Source of the DNA: Bacteroidaceae bacterium
GTDB lineage: Bacteria; Bacteroidota; Bacteroidia; Bacteroidales; Bacteroidaceae
Reading direction: 5' to 3'
Length of the DNA stretch: 37,687 bases
Assembly: GCA_900771425.1 (NCBI GenBank)
Contig: CAAGNV010000056.1
Span: forward strand, 1-37,687
Positions 15,574 through 25,600 of the stretch are shown one piece after another. Positions within the stretch are counted from its first letter, which is position 1; each line of letters starts with the position of its first letter. The notes beneath the pieces are model-generated. The model ran no database searches. It was not told where the DNA came from and worked only from the letters and a program-made list of their open reading frames with translations. The translations under genes and the position numbers were made by a program.

Positions 15574-16848
15574 TTACATCTTGTCCATTGCCTGACGGAG
15601 GTCGGCTATGATGTCGTTGACGTCTTCGATGCCGACGCTGAGTCGTATGAGGTCAGGCCGTACGCCTGCCTCGAGCAGTTGTTCGTCGGTCATCTGACGG
15701 TGTGTGTGGCTTGCGGGGTGGAGTACACATGTACGGGCATCGGCTACGTGTGTGACGATTGATACGAACTGGAGGCTGTCCATGAATCGGATGGCATCGT
15801 CGCGTGTGCCTTTGAGGCCGAATGCGATGACTCCGCATGTGCCTTTTGGCATGTATTTCTGTGCGAGTGGGTAGTACTTGCTGCTCTGAAGGCCTGAGTA
15901 GTTGACCCATGCCACCTTGTCGTTCTGCTCAAGCCATTGTGCTATGGCGAGTGCGTTCTGGCAGTGGCGCTGTACTCGTACGTGGAGTGATTCGAGGCCG
16001 AGGTTGAGTATGTATGAGTTCATCGGTGACGGTATGCTGCCGAGGTCGCGCATGAGTTGTGACACGAGTTTGGTGGTGTATGCCTTCTTGCCGAATGCCT
16101 TGGTGTAGATGAGGCCGTGGTAGCTTTCGTCGGGTGTGGTGAGTCCTGGATACTTGTCTGCTTGTGCTTCCCAGTCGAAGTTGCCGCTGTCGATGATGGC
16201 TCCTCCTATCTGTGCAGAATGGCCGTCCATGTACTTGGTAGTTGAGTGTGTCACGATGTCGCATCCCCACTTGAATGGGTTGCAGTTGACTGGTGTGGCG
16301 AAGGTGTTATCGACGATGAGCGGAACTCCGTGACGGTGTGCCATGTTGGCGAAGCGTTCGATGTCGAACACGTTGCCGCCTGGGTTGCTGATGGTTTCGC
16401 CGAAGAAGCACTTGGTGTTCGGACGGAAGCATGCTTCGATGCGCTGGTCGTCCCATTCCTGGTCGATGAAAGTGCAGTCGATGCCCATCTTCTTCATGGT
16501 GGTGCCGAAGAGGTTGAACGTACCTCCGTAGATGGTGCTTGATGCTATGATGTGGTCGCCTGCCTCGCAGATGTTGAATACTGCGAAGAAGTTGGCTGCC
16601 TGCCCCGAACTGGTAAGCACGGCTCCGATGCCGCCTTCCATCTCGCAGAGTTTGTCGGCTACTGCGTCGTTGGTAGGGTTGGCCAGTCGTGTATAGAAGT
16701 ATCCGTCCTCTTCGAGGTCGAAGAGTCGTGCCATCTGGTCGCTTGTCTCGTACTTGAATGTTGTAGATTGATAGATTGGCAGTTGGCGTGGTTCACCTTT
16801 CTTTGGTTGCCATCCGCCTTGAACGCATATCGTGTCTATGTTGCGCAT
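15574..16848 (-). CDS. metY: O-acetylhomoserine aminocarboxypropyltransferase (sulfhydrylase)
   Basis: 424 residues of the Cys/Met-metabolism PLP-enzyme family in its MetY branch. It makes homocysteine (or methionine) from O-acetylhomoserine and sulfide (or methanethiol). The PLP lysine is K205 within HSTTKYMDGH. SSGQAANFFAVFN (~80-92), YTRLANPTNDAV (~52-63) and the MetY-type N-terminus VQGGWQPKKGEPRQLPIYQS agree with this call. The roughly 420-residue length with the long C-terminal domain (NSYILNLGLESLHVRVQRH) distinguishes it from shorter cystathionine gamma-synthases. It is flanked by a terminator on each side, so it is likely monocistronic. No promoter or riboswitch could be identified upstream. 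Confidence 0.93.
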   Translation of the reverse strand: MRNIDTICVQGGWQPKKGEPRQLPIYQSTTFKYETSDQMARLFDLEEDGYFYTRLANPTNDAVADKLCEMEGGIGAVLTSSGQAANFFAVFNICEAGDHIIASSTIYGGTFNLFGTTMKKMGIDCTFIDQEWDDQRIEACFRPNTKCFFGETISNPGGNVFDIERFANMAHRHGVPLIVDNTFATPVNCNPFKWGCDIVTHSTTKYMDGHSAQIGGAIIDSGNFDWEAQADKYPGLTTPDESYHGLIYTKAFGKKAYTTKLVSQLMRDLGSIPSPMNSYILNLGLESLHVRVQRHCQNALAIAQWLEQNDKVAWVNYSGLQSSKYYPLAQKYMPKGTCGVIAFGLKGTRDDAIRFMDSLQFVSIVTHVADARTCVLHPASHTHRQMTDEQLLEAGVRPDLIRLSVGIEDVNDIIADLRQAMDKM

Positions 16849-16900
16849 TGTTGTGGGGTTAGGGATTGAGAGTTAGATATATTATTGGTTTGTTTGTAAT

Positions 16901-16959
16901 AAAGGCTCTCCTTTGCCTGCTGTCTTCTGTATGACGGCTGAGGGTTGGGGAGAGCCTTT
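16901..16959 (-). terminator. Long-loop hairpin between rlpA and metY
   Basis: AAAGGCTCTCC (16901-16911) and GGAGAGCCTTT (16949-16959) form a perfect 11-bp inverted repeat around a 37-nt loop. On the minus strand the second arm leads into TTTATTAC, so it can terminate the RlpA-like gene that ends at 16971. It also lies 53-111 bp upstream of metY and could be in that gene's leader. Confidence 0.6.
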
Positions 16960-16970
16960 GTCTTGTTTTG

Positions 16971-17486
16971 TTATTTGAGTCGTGAAGCGTACTCGAACGT
17001 AGGGTTGAATCGTGGCACTGCTTTAATGAACTCGTCAGTGAGGTATGGTTCCGAAAGTATTATCGGTGATGAGTTCGTTGCGCTGTTTGGTGTGTCGCTT
17101 ATGACTTCGACCGTCACGCTTGCCACTCCTGCTGCTACCATGTCGAGTTCCATTGCTGCTGCCTTCGACAGGTCGATGATTCGTCCTTTAGCGTATGGAC
17201 CGCGGTCGGTCACTGTGACGATGGTGCTCTTTCCGTTTTTCTGATTTGTTACTTTCAGTCTTGTGCCGAATGGGAGTGTCTTGTGTGCACATGTGAGTTT
17301 GTACATATCGAAGATTTCGCCGTTGGCACAGCGTCGTCCGTGAAATCCAGGCCCGTAGTATGATGCCTTGCCGGTGTATGTCTGCGCCGACATGCTTGTT
17401 GCTATACAACTAAGCAGGAAGATGATGATAAGTTCAGCCACAGCACGTGCTGTGAACATTTGTTTAGCACATAAATTTCTTTTCAT
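16971..17486 (-). CDS. RlpA-like double-psi beta-barrel protein
   Basis: 171 residues: an N-terminal hydrophobic segment (~residues 17-33), then a double-psi beta-barrel domain. The RlpA signature is complete: GKASYYGPGFHGRRCANGE, MYKLTCAHKTLPFGTRLKVTN, VTDRGPYAKGRIIDLSKAAA. RlpA proteins are envelope lytic transglycosylases of septal peptidoglycan; no SPOR domain is present here. The signal region contains both LLSC (possible lipobox) and SMSAQ (possible signal peptidase I site), so lipidation is undecided. The start at 17486 is the first Met; the Met at residue 10 is an alternative. The promoter at 17664-17694 implies a leader of roughly 170 nt. Confidence 0.88.
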   Translation of the reverse strand: MKRNLCAKQMFTARAVAELIIIFLLSCIATSMSAQTYTGKASYYGPGFHGRRCANGEIFDMYKLTCAHKTLPFGTRLKVTNQKNGKSTIVTVTDRGPYAKGRIIDLSKAAAMELDMVAAGVASVTVEVISDTPNSATNSSPIILSEPYLTDEFIKAVPRFNPTFEYASRLK

Positions 17487-17663
17487 AACATTTCATTCGG
17501 TGGTGCATCCCTCTGCCTCAAGCAGAACCATGCTGCCACTCCGGGGACTTCCTTTTCTCCCCTGTTTGGATTACATTCTTACTCTATCTGGTGGGGCTAT
17601 TGTTGTTGTGTGTCTTGCCGGTCATGTCCGTGGCCAGTGCCCCTTATGTTTTGTTTTCGGTTG

Positions 17664-17694
17664 CAAAGGTACGAATTATTTTTGAAACTACCAA
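17664..17694 (-). promoter_or_regulatory. Promoter of the RlpA-like gene
   Basis: Minus strand: TTG (17694-17692), 20 bp, TACCTTTG (17671-17664). It is about 175 bp upstream of the start codon. Confidence 0.75.
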
Positions 17695-17880
17695 ATTTTC
17701 TTTGAATTAGTGTATTTCACCGCCTCCTGCGACCTATGCCTGATGTCTCAAATATGGGGGTAAAATGACAATGCAGGTACTTGTCCCGACGTGGCTTTCG
17801 GCTTGCACCACGATGAAACACTTTTGATGGTTCGCTCTCGTCTTTATCATGATTATTCGTAAATCTTTATATAAATAGAA

Positions 17881-17909
17881 TTGTATATCGAATATAATTC
17901 GTATATTTG
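17881..17909 (+). promoter_or_regulatory. Promoter of the deiminase lipoprotein gene
   Basis: TTG (17881-17883), 18 bp, TATATTTG (17902-17909). The spacing is 1 bp short of the usual 19. The leader to 18077 would be about 160 nt. Confidence 0.65.
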
Positions 17910-18076
17910 CCATGCTGTTTCAGGGCAGGACTTTTTGCTCTGCTGCAACACAGGCGGCAATGCTGTGAACTGACACATGCGAATACCTCTGATAGTGCCT
18001 GGCTTCTTCTGCCTTATGACGAGGGCATTGTGGGAGAGAATGATTATTTTACAAATCTGATGTTGCGAACATTGTT

Positions 18077-19372
18077 ATGAGACATTTATTGTATAGAAGC
18101 TTGATTCTGATGGCGTTCGTTGCTGTATTGGTTTCTTGCAGCAATGACGGCGACCACGTTGACCGCGTTGACGTACTAAATAAACCTGTCGTATTCGGCT
18201 TTCCACAAGCGGAATACCACAAGGCAGGTTCGATATTGATGTACACGCCTGGAACTGAACTGTTCGACGGTGTGATACATCCTGATGCAGGACTGTACGA
18301 GAAGTACTTCGACATTGACAAGGCTGCCGAAGAGCATCGCAACTACATATTGATGCTTGAGCAGGCAGGCTGTACTGTCTATGCTGTGACGCAGACACTG
18401 TTGGCGATGCCGCACGACAGTCTCGTTGCCCTTGCCCAGTCATCGCTTACGTACGACGTGAGTAGCCTCTCGCTGAGCGAACAGGAGGCTCAGGCTGTTT
18501 ACAAGCGTGAAGTGCTTGCCTCGATGAGCAGTTCCGACCTTATCCGTATATTGATAAACCGTCCGACGGTGATTCTCAAAGAGTCAGACATCAATACTGG
18601 CTTTACTGCTGAATACAGGCACGGCCCGCTGATGAACATGTATTTCCTCCGTGACCAGAGCATCACCACTCCGCGAGGTCACATCATGTGCCGCATGAAC
18701 TCCGACCAGCGCTCGCCCGAAGTCGATATCATCGAAGCCTGTTACAGACAACTTGGCGAACCAGCCATGTATCGTGTTACCGGTGAGGATAGTTACCTCG
18801 AAGGAGGCGACTACATACCGTTCGGAACGATCAGTCTCATAGGTCAGGGACTGCGAACCAATCAGGCAGCCATCGACGAACTGCTTGAACACGACTGCTT
18901 CGGGCACGACACAGTCGTAGTGGTGCGTGAACGGTGGAAGAATCAGTATCAGATGCACCTCGATACTTACTTCAATGTCATCGACAAAGACTTGTGCACC
19001 ATGTGCTACAACCGTTACGATGCACGCGACACTACCGATATCAACTACCTGACCATCGACATGTATGTCCGTCCGTCAGGTCAGAAAGCATATCACCTTG
19101 ACTCAGCCAATTCGGGCCGCGGCTTCCGCGAGTTTCTGCAGTCGCGTGGCGTCAGCATCATACGTATAAGCCGTGAGGATGCCGACCACTATGCCAACAA
19201 TTTCCTGACGGTCGATTCACGCCATATCATGTCGGTAGCAGGGCAAAGCAAGGCTCTTGAGGCTGAGTATGCCCAGCACGGCGTACGAGTTGAGTGGGTT
19301 CCTCTTGACAACCTCATCGGTGGCTATGGTGCAGCACACTGCATGACGCAGGTTCTCAGCCGCGGACTTTGA
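18077..19372 (+). CDS. Arginine deiminase-family lipoprotein
   Basis: 431 residues. The first 21 form a lipoprotein signal (LLYRSLILMAFVAVLVSC, predicted lipidated Cys21), so the enzyme should sit outside the cytoplasm. The remainder carries the guanidino-modifying enzyme motifs in arginine deiminase order: NMYFLRDQ (~187-194), EGGDY (~242-246), MHLDT (~293-297) and GGYGAAHCMTQ with nucleophile-type Cys422 close to the C-terminus. All catalytic-type residues (Asp, Glu, His, Cys) are present. The expected reaction is hydrolysis of a guanidinium group, converting arginine (free or peptidyl) to citrulline plus ammonia. The substrate is not determinable, and no arcB/arcC genes are nearby. It is a single gene ending in the bidirectional terminator at 19628. 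Confidence 0.85.
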   Translation: MRHLLYRSLILMAFVAVLVSCSNDGDHVDRVDVLNKPVVFGFPQAEYHKAGSILMYTPGTELFDGVIHPDAGLYEKYFDIDKAAEEHRNYILMLEQAGCTVYAVTQTLLAMPHDSLVALAQSSLTYDVSSLSLSEQEAQAVYKREVLASMSSSDLIRILINRPTVILKESDINTGFTAEYRHGPLMNMYFLRDQSITTPRGHIMCRMNSDQRSPEVDIIEACYRQLGEPAMYRVTGEDSYLEGGDYIPFGTISLIGQGLRTNQAAIDELLEHDCFGHDTVVVVRERWKNQYQMHLDTYFNVIDKDLCTMCYNRYDARDTTDINYLTIDMYVRPSGQKAYHLDSANSGRGFREFLQSRGVSIIRISREDADHYANNFLTVDSRHIMSVAGQSKALEAEYAQHGVRVEWVPLDNLIGGYGAAHCMTQVLSRGL

Positions 19373-19479
19373 GGTTACCATTGACCAATCGCAACGCCAC
19401 GATCATCACAAGCAGTCGTGATGGCTCATGCAGGCAGATGTCTTACCCCGTTCGCCTATTGCCTTGCATAGATGTACGC

Positions 19480-19563
19480 CATGAAATGGTGGTATCATGG
19501 CTTGAAATGATCGTTTCATGGCATGAAACGATCATTTCATGCCATAAAACGACAATATTTCTT
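19480..19563. repeat. Four-unit 21-bp phased palindromic array
   Basis: Units start at 19480, 19501, 19522 and 19543, mostly beginning CATGAAA or similar. TGAAATGATCGTTTCA (19503-19518) and its exact reverse complement TGAAACGATCATTTCA (19524-19539) are separated by 5 bp. With flanking ATGGC/GCCAT the hairpin extends to 22 bp per arm with one T-T mismatch. It lies about 110 bp past the deiminase stop and upstream of the terminator. Confidence 0.85.
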
Positions 19564-19627
19564 CAAGGAAGTGCAACTGGCTATATATACATCATCACTT
19601 ATAAATAATATAGGTAGGCCAAAAAAT

Positions 19628-19670
19628 AAGACTCCATGAATGCTCGGTCATGTGGCATTCATGGAGTCTT
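19628..19670. terminator. Bidirectional terminator between the deiminase gene and addB
   Basis: A perfect 16-bp stem, AAGACTCCATGAATGC with GCATTCATGGAGTCTT, and an 11-nt loop. T-rich sequence follows on the plus strand (TTGCTTT) and an A-run precedes it, giving a T tract on the minus strand. It serves the converging genes on both sides. Confidence 0.9.
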
Positions 19671-19723
19671 TTGCTTTATCCCTCTTTTGAGGGTTGTATG
19701 ATGCTGATGTGATGTCGGCAGTG

Positions 19724-22603
19724 TCAGTTGCTGGCAGGACTTGGGCAAATCGTAATGAACGGACAGTATTCGCAACTCTTCGACGGGGTTGGTCCGAATT
19801 GGTTTTGGTCTGAGCGTATCTCGGCGATGAGTGAGTCGAGTCGCTGTCGGAACTCCTTGTGGCACTGAGCATGGTAGTCGGTGACGGGCTCACTACTGAT
19901 GCGTATTGTCATGTCGTCGCCCGGATGATATGGCTTCACATAGTCGAGTGCTGGCGACAGAGTGTCCTGGGTCACGCCGTCAGGGTTCTGCGACGTGACG
20001 ACTTCGCAGTAGTAGAGTGCCTGGAATATGTGATCGGCATGCTTGTCGGACTGGGTGAAGAGTGCCTCGATGCTTGATGCAGTGTTGGGGTGGGCTGACG
20101 TCTTGTAATCGACGATGCGGTGCCGGCGGCTGCCCTCGATGGTCACTATGTCTTCGCGGTCGATGATGCCCTTGCCACCGTAAGGCAGTTCGATCGGCCG
20201 TTCCAATCCGAGAATGGCCATAGGGCATAACTGCTCGTCGAGTTCAAGTTGTTTCTCGACAAAGTGGGTAATGACGTCGTGGTTGAGGCGCTGCTCGCCG
20301 GTGAAGTGTGTGTCTTTGTTCTGCGTTATGTCGGTGAACGCTTGTGTGACGAGTTTTTCGAGTGTTACCTTGTTTCCTCGTATGCTTGCGATTTGCGATG
20401 CCTGGATGTCACCTTTACCGACGAAATCCTTGTAGATGAGTTCCATGGCTCGGTGGAATATACTGCCGAAGCATGCATCGTCGATTTCCTCGCTGACTTC
20501 ATCGGGCTCACGGAGCCCACATGGATATGTAAGATAATATTTCAGCGGACAGACGATGTAGGTGTTAAGCGCCGATGGCGAGAACGAGAGTGAAACGGAA
20601 TGTGCTTGGGCATCATCAGCCCCTTTCTGTTCAGTGCACGGGGTAGTCTGTCCGGCATCGCTCGTTCTGTCCTCATCTATTGATGGGATGGATTGGGCGA
20701 GAGCCTTGTCGGAAGCCGGTCTGAGGTTCTTTATCTCGATGCCACTGAGTTTCATGTCGATGAGGAAACGACTCATCTCGCCCTTGTGGAGTCCCTCGGT
20801 CGAGTTGTTGAAAACGTATGTGACGTGACTGGCACGATGGCGCAGACGGTTGAAGTAGTATGCATATATGCCGTCGCCCAGTTCGGTGGTGGTCATGCCG
20901 TAAGCCTGGCGCAGCGTGTATGGCACGAACGATGACTGATGCGACGGACGTGGCATGATGCCTTCTCCCACTGAAAGCATGATGATATTGTCGAAATCGA
21001 GGTTACGCGTCTCGAGTACACCCATCAGCTGCACTCCGCATGCTGGTTCGCCGTGGAACGGAATAGCGCGCTGGCTGATGATATGACGCATCAGGCGGAT
21101 GAGTGTGTCGCCCTTCTGCAATGGCAGTCGGCCGGTCTGTGCTATGGTGAGCAGCCGGTTGACCATCGTCCATGCAGCAAACAGTGATTCTGCGGTGAGT
21201 GGGTCGCTGCCGTTGGAGTTCGCCGTGCCAGTGCTGCTGATGTCCGTCCCGATGTTCCTGGCAATGAGTTCCAGACAGTCTTTCAGGTGGGACAATATGT
21301 CGATGGTGTCGGTCTTTCTGATAAATATCCGCGAGAGCGCATCACTGTCGGCAAACTTGCTGGTATGTGGATACACGATGTTGTACTTCAGCATCTCGCT
21401 CATGATGGTCTTGACGCCGTCGGGGTCGAGTCGTTGAACCAGTGGATGCTGCAGCACTTGGTTGACATATCGGTAAAAGAGTGTCCTGTCGTCGCGCCAT
21501 CCCTTCACTTGCATGGTGAGCATGGCGAGTATGAAACTGCTGACGGGCATGTCCTGCATCGGGTAGCCCATCGTGATGTTGAGTTGTACGGGGGTGCCGT
21601 CGGCAGCCACCGGAGGAATGGAGTGGAGCACAGGCAGGAGCAGGCTTTCGTCGCAAAGCACTATGGCAGTGCGGTTCTGTGGTGCTTCGGCTTTAATCGT
21701 GTCTTTCAGCCAATCGCCTGCAAATCGACACTGGGCATTGTCGGTCGATGAGGCTATGAGGACAGAGTCGGGACCGCAGGACGCACTGTCCTGAGATTGC
21801 TGCGGTGGCATTGCTTCGCCGAAGAGGTGTATGTTTTCACGAAGGCAGTCGCCTGACTCTTCAGTATCGATGCCTTCATCATAGTCCCAGTAGAAGAGTG
21901 CATTGCAGTTGTTCTTCAAGTGGAGGAACAACCGACGCTCCGTCTCCGACAGGGCATTGAAACCTACGATGGCATATATGGTGTCGGTCTTGAGGCTGTC
22001 GGTATAATTGCCCTCGATGACCTTTCGCTTGAGCATTCCTTCGTATGCCAGTCCTTCCTCTTCGAGTAGGGCGTGGAACTCTTTGTAGAGTCGTGGCATG
22101 ATGTTCCACATCTTCAGGAACCGCTCGTGGAGGTCGGTCTTCTGATCGACGTTGAAGGTGTTGAAGAACTGACGGATGGCCTTGACCTGTTCGTCGCTGA
22201 GGTAGCTGAACGATGTCATGGCCTCGATGTCAGCCACGTTGGCAAAGAGCATCTCGGCATTGACCATGTTCGAGTCGATGTCGTCGAAGTCGCTTATCAG
22301 CACGTCACCCCATGAATAGAAGTGGTCAAATGTCTCGTTGGTGCCTGAAACACGATGATATACCTCATAGAGTAAGCAGTTGAGCATGATAGGGTCTGCC
22401 ACGGTGAGTGTCGTCATCGACTGAAACAACTCGCTGATGGTAGTGTAGCGCGGTGACCACACGGGACGCTTGGTCAGGCGGCTTATGCTCTGGTCCATGA
22501 ACAGGCTGGCACGCTTGTTCGGAAATATGATTGTCACATTCTCCATGTGTCCGCTGGTACGGCGGAACAAGTCGAATGCTACTGTGTCGAGAAATGTCTT
22601 CAT
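19724..22603 (-). CDS. addB: AddB-like subunit of the recombination helicase-nuclease
   Basis: 959 residues. The N-terminal region (IIFPNKRAS) belongs to the degenerate helicase part of AddB. The C-terminal third is a PD-(D/E)XK nuclease: GSIFHRAMELIYK (~700), then GIIDREDIV and IVDYKTS (~830). The iron-sulfur-type cysteines that clamp the nuclease in AddB are present: one in YIVCPLKYYL (~683) and CEYCPFITIC at C944, C947 and C953. With AddA it resects double-strand breaks for homologous recombination. Its ATG overlaps the addA stop by 4 bp (ATGA), so translation is probably coupled. It ends before the bidirectional terminator at 19628. Confidence 0.9.
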   Translation of the reverse strand: MKTFLDTVAFDLFRRTSGHMENVTIIFPNKRASLFMDQSISRLTKRPVWSPRYTTISELFQSMTTLTVADPIMLNCLLYEVYHRVSGTNETFDHFYSWGDVLISDFDDIDSNMVNAEMLFANVADIEAMTSFSYLSDEQVKAIRQFFNTFNVDQKTDLHERFLKMWNIMPRLYKEFHALLEEEGLAYEGMLKRKVIEGNYTDSLKTDTIYAIVGFNALSETERRLFLHLKNNCNALFYWDYDEGIDTEESGDCLRENIHLFGEAMPPQQSQDSASCGPDSVLIASSTDNAQCRFAGDWLKDTIKAEAPQNRTAIVLCDESLLLPVLHSIPPVAADGTPVQLNITMGYPMQDMPVSSFILAMLTMQVKGWRDDRTLFYRYVNQVLQHPLVQRLDPDGVKTIMSEMLKYNIVYPHTSKFADSDALSRIFIRKTDTIDILSHLKDCLELIARNIGTDISSTGTANSNGSDPLTAESLFAAWTMVNRLLTIAQTGRLPLQKGDTLIRLMRHIISQRAIPFHGEPACGVQLMGVLETRNLDFDNIIMLSVGEGIMPRPSHQSSFVPYTLRQAYGMTTTELGDGIYAYYFNRLRHRASHVTYVFNNSTEGLHKGEMSRFLIDMKLSGIEIKNLRPASDKALAQSIPSIDEDRTSDAGQTTPCTEQKGADDAQAHSVSLSFSPSALNTYIVCPLKYYLTYPCGLREPDEVSEEIDDACFGSIFHRAMELIYKDFVGKGDIQASQIASIRGNKVTLEKLVTQAFTDITQNKDTHFTGEQRLNHDVITHFVEKQLELDEQLCPMAILGLERPIELPYGGKGIIDREDIVTIEGSRRHRIVDYKTSAHPNTASSIEALFTQSDKHADHIFQALYYCEVVTSQNPDGVTQDTLSPALDYVKPYHPGDDMTIRISSEPVTDYHAQCHKEFRQRLDSLIAEIRSDQNQFGPTPSKSCEYCPFITICPSPASN

Positions 22604-25600
22604 AAATTGACGATGTCGTTGCGGCTGATGTACCAGAGGTATCCGTGTACGTTAGGGTATCCCATCTGGCGGAGCAGCTCGATGTATGTTTTAACTTGTT
22701 CGGTGTGGTCGTCCGACTGTTTGCCTGTCTTGTAGTCGATGACGATGGTCTCGGCGCCGTTGGTTATGACGCGGTCGGGACGTCGTGACTTGGTGGTGCC
22801 GTCCTCGTCGGTATAGATAATGCCGTGCTCGTTGAGTACTGTCCATTCGGGTGCAAACCATCTCTTGACCCTGTTGTCGGTGAATACGCCGTGCAGCGTC
22901 TGCTCGATGTCACGGCGGAAGTCTGCGTCGGGGAATGCGCCTTCGCAGTCGAGGCTGAGCATCACGCGGCTGATGTCGTCGGGTGTGGTGATAGATTCCA
23001 TTATCTTATGGATAACGAGACCTTTGTTGATGTAGTAGTCGCGGTTGCTGTCATCGTCACCGTTGATGAAGTCGCGCGACTTGTTCGACTGGCGGAACTC
23101 GGCGTTGCGCTGTGGGCAGTCGAAGCCTACGTCGATGCTCGGCTTCTTTGTCTCCTTGTGCTGGTCACTCAGGCAGAGTGTTCCGCGGACGTGGTCCTTG
23201 TCGCCGGTCCATGTGCGGAGCAGGTCGAAACAGTCGTAAGCATGGCTGTATTCAGTGTTGTCCTTTTTGTACTTGATATTGCGCCCTGAATATATGAACA
23301 TGTTGTGCGAAGGTCGTGTGAAGGCAACGTATATGATGTTGAGGTTATCTACGAATGTCTTCAGTTGCTCGTTGTTGTACTCTTCGCGGAACTCTGAATC
23401 GCGCATGTCGTTGCCGAACTTCAGTGCCGCGAGCGGCAGATCCTTGAACTCATCGGTATGAGGCTGGCACCAGAGCAGAGGGTCGTGCCTATCGCTGACC
23501 TCGATAGGCCAGGTGCAGAACGGAATGAACACGGTATGGAACTCCAAGCCTTTCGACTTGTGTATGGTGATGACTTGTATGCCGTCGGTCTGTGCGCTTG
23601 GAATTGATGCCTTGTTCAGTTCTTCGTCCCAGAATGTGATGAAGGTGCTGATAGTCGCAGGCTTGTCGTGAACGAATGCGGCCAGTTGGTCGAAGAACGA
23701 GAAGAGATATGCGTCTTGACCCTCGATGCTGTCGAGTCGGAACAGTGAATAGAGGTGTTCGCACAGTTCGTAAAGTGGCATGATGGTCAGTTCCTGCTCG
23801 TGCTGCACGAAGTCTGGTGGCAGTAACTTGTTGATGGTCTCATCGTCGGCTGCGAAGAACTGATGCATCGACACGTCATCGTGCTTGCCTACGTGTTTGT
23901 AGTACTTGTATGCCATGCTCATGCGTGTCAGACGGTCGGACGGAGCAGCCAGCACGCGTAGTATGTCGATGATGAGTGATACTGCAGTCGAACTCTTGAG
24001 CTTGAACGCAACGTCGCTGATGATGTTAGTGCCCTGTGGCAGTGTGTTGCTCAGATACTGACTGACAAGTTGTGCTTCGTCCTTCTCGCGTACGAGTATG
24101 GCGATGTCGTTCTGGCGAATGCCCGAATTGAGCAGTTCATTGATGGTCTCTGACATCTGAGCAAGTATGTCATTGACGAAGTCCTTTTCCTTGTCCTTGT
24201 TGCCGAACAACTTGACCTCGACATAGCCGATGCCGACATTCTTGTCTTTTGTCTTCTGTCTGACGTCGGAGTAGGCATGACGTATGGCTTCGGTCAGTTC
24301 CTCGGCATTGTTGCATGTCATGTTGAATTGTTTGATGAGCAATTCCGTGACATCGGTGAAGAAGTCATTGTTGAAGTCGATGATGTTACCTCCGCTGCGG
24401 TAGTTGGTGTCGAGTGGCTCTTGCTTGACATAATTGCCAAACTGACTGTGCTCTATGTCGTTGAGAATGCTCCAGTCGCTGTTGCGCCAACGGTAGATAC
24501 TCTGCTTGACGTCACCCACCAACAGACAATTGTTGCCGTTGCTGAGGCTGTTGGCGATGAGTGGCTGGAAGTTGTCCCATTGCAGTTCGCTCGTATCCTG
24601 GAACTCGTCGATCATGATGTACTGGAACTGTGTGCCTGCCTTCTCGTAGATGAACGGTATGTCGTTGCCGGCAATGAGTTCACGCAGGAAATAGGCGGTA
24701 TCGGCAAGCAGGAATCGGTTGGCTTCGTCGTTGAGCTGACGGAGTTTCTCGTTGACCTTGCCCAGCAGCATCGTCTGGTTCAGGTTGGTCAGCATCAGGT
24801 TGATGCCGGCGAGTATTGGCTGGTTATGCCGGATGGCGTCGATGGCACTTTGCAGTAGGGGCACGAACTGGTCCTCCATGGCTTGCACGGCACTCTCCTT
24901 TGACCAGTGCTCACTCAGGTGCTTGAGTATGGCGTCCTTGATTTCGGGTATTTCTCCCTGTTGCAGTTTGTTGAAGAAACTCCAGATGCCTCTCGACCTG
25001 TTGAAGAAGTTGTCGACGGAGAATCCATGCTGATCACACAAGTCCATGAACTGCTGACCGATGGCTACCTGCGAGTCCATGAGTTCCTGACGGCGCTTGC
25101 GTAGCTTTTTCTTGAAATTGCTGAATGTCTTGATGTCGGTCTTGCCCTTCATCAGTTCCTTGTTCTTCAGATAGACCTCCTTGAATATGTTCTTTGAGAA
25201 CTCCGTCATCGGCTCAGTTATGTTCCACTTTTTGCCTTTCTCGAGGTTGTCCCATACGTACGACTTGATGGCCGCGTATGTCTCCTTGTCTTCGGTGATG
25301 GAGTCAATCATGTTCTGCACCGCTTCCTGCAGTGCTTCGTCCTGATTGAGGTCAACGCGCAGATTGGCGGTGAGGTTGAGTTCGCGTGCCAGTTGGCGTA
25401 TGATGCTTTGGAAGAATGAGTCGATGGTCTCGACACGGAAATGGCTGTAATCGTGTATGATGAGGTTGAGTGCCTTGCCTGCGTTCTCGCACACTTTCTT
25501 GCGTGGATAAATCACTCCTTCCTGCTGAAAGAGTTTCTGCAAGGCACCGAAATAGTCGTCGGCACTGCCGTCATCGACTGCCAGTCCGTGTAACTTGCTG

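Larger units (their letters stand above)
17487..18076. other. Intergenic region with divergent promoters
   Basis: 590 bp between the divergently transcribed RlpA-like and deiminase genes. It contains the minus-strand promoter at 17664-17694 and the plus-strand promoter at 17881-17909, each followed by a long leader (about 170 and 160 nt). No further gene or clear structured RNA was recognised. Confidence 0.7.

Noticed and set aside
16849..16970. SAM riboswitch upstream of metY
   Set aside because: The region holds only the 11-bp inverted repeat with a long loop; I could not draw a conserved SAM-binding core.
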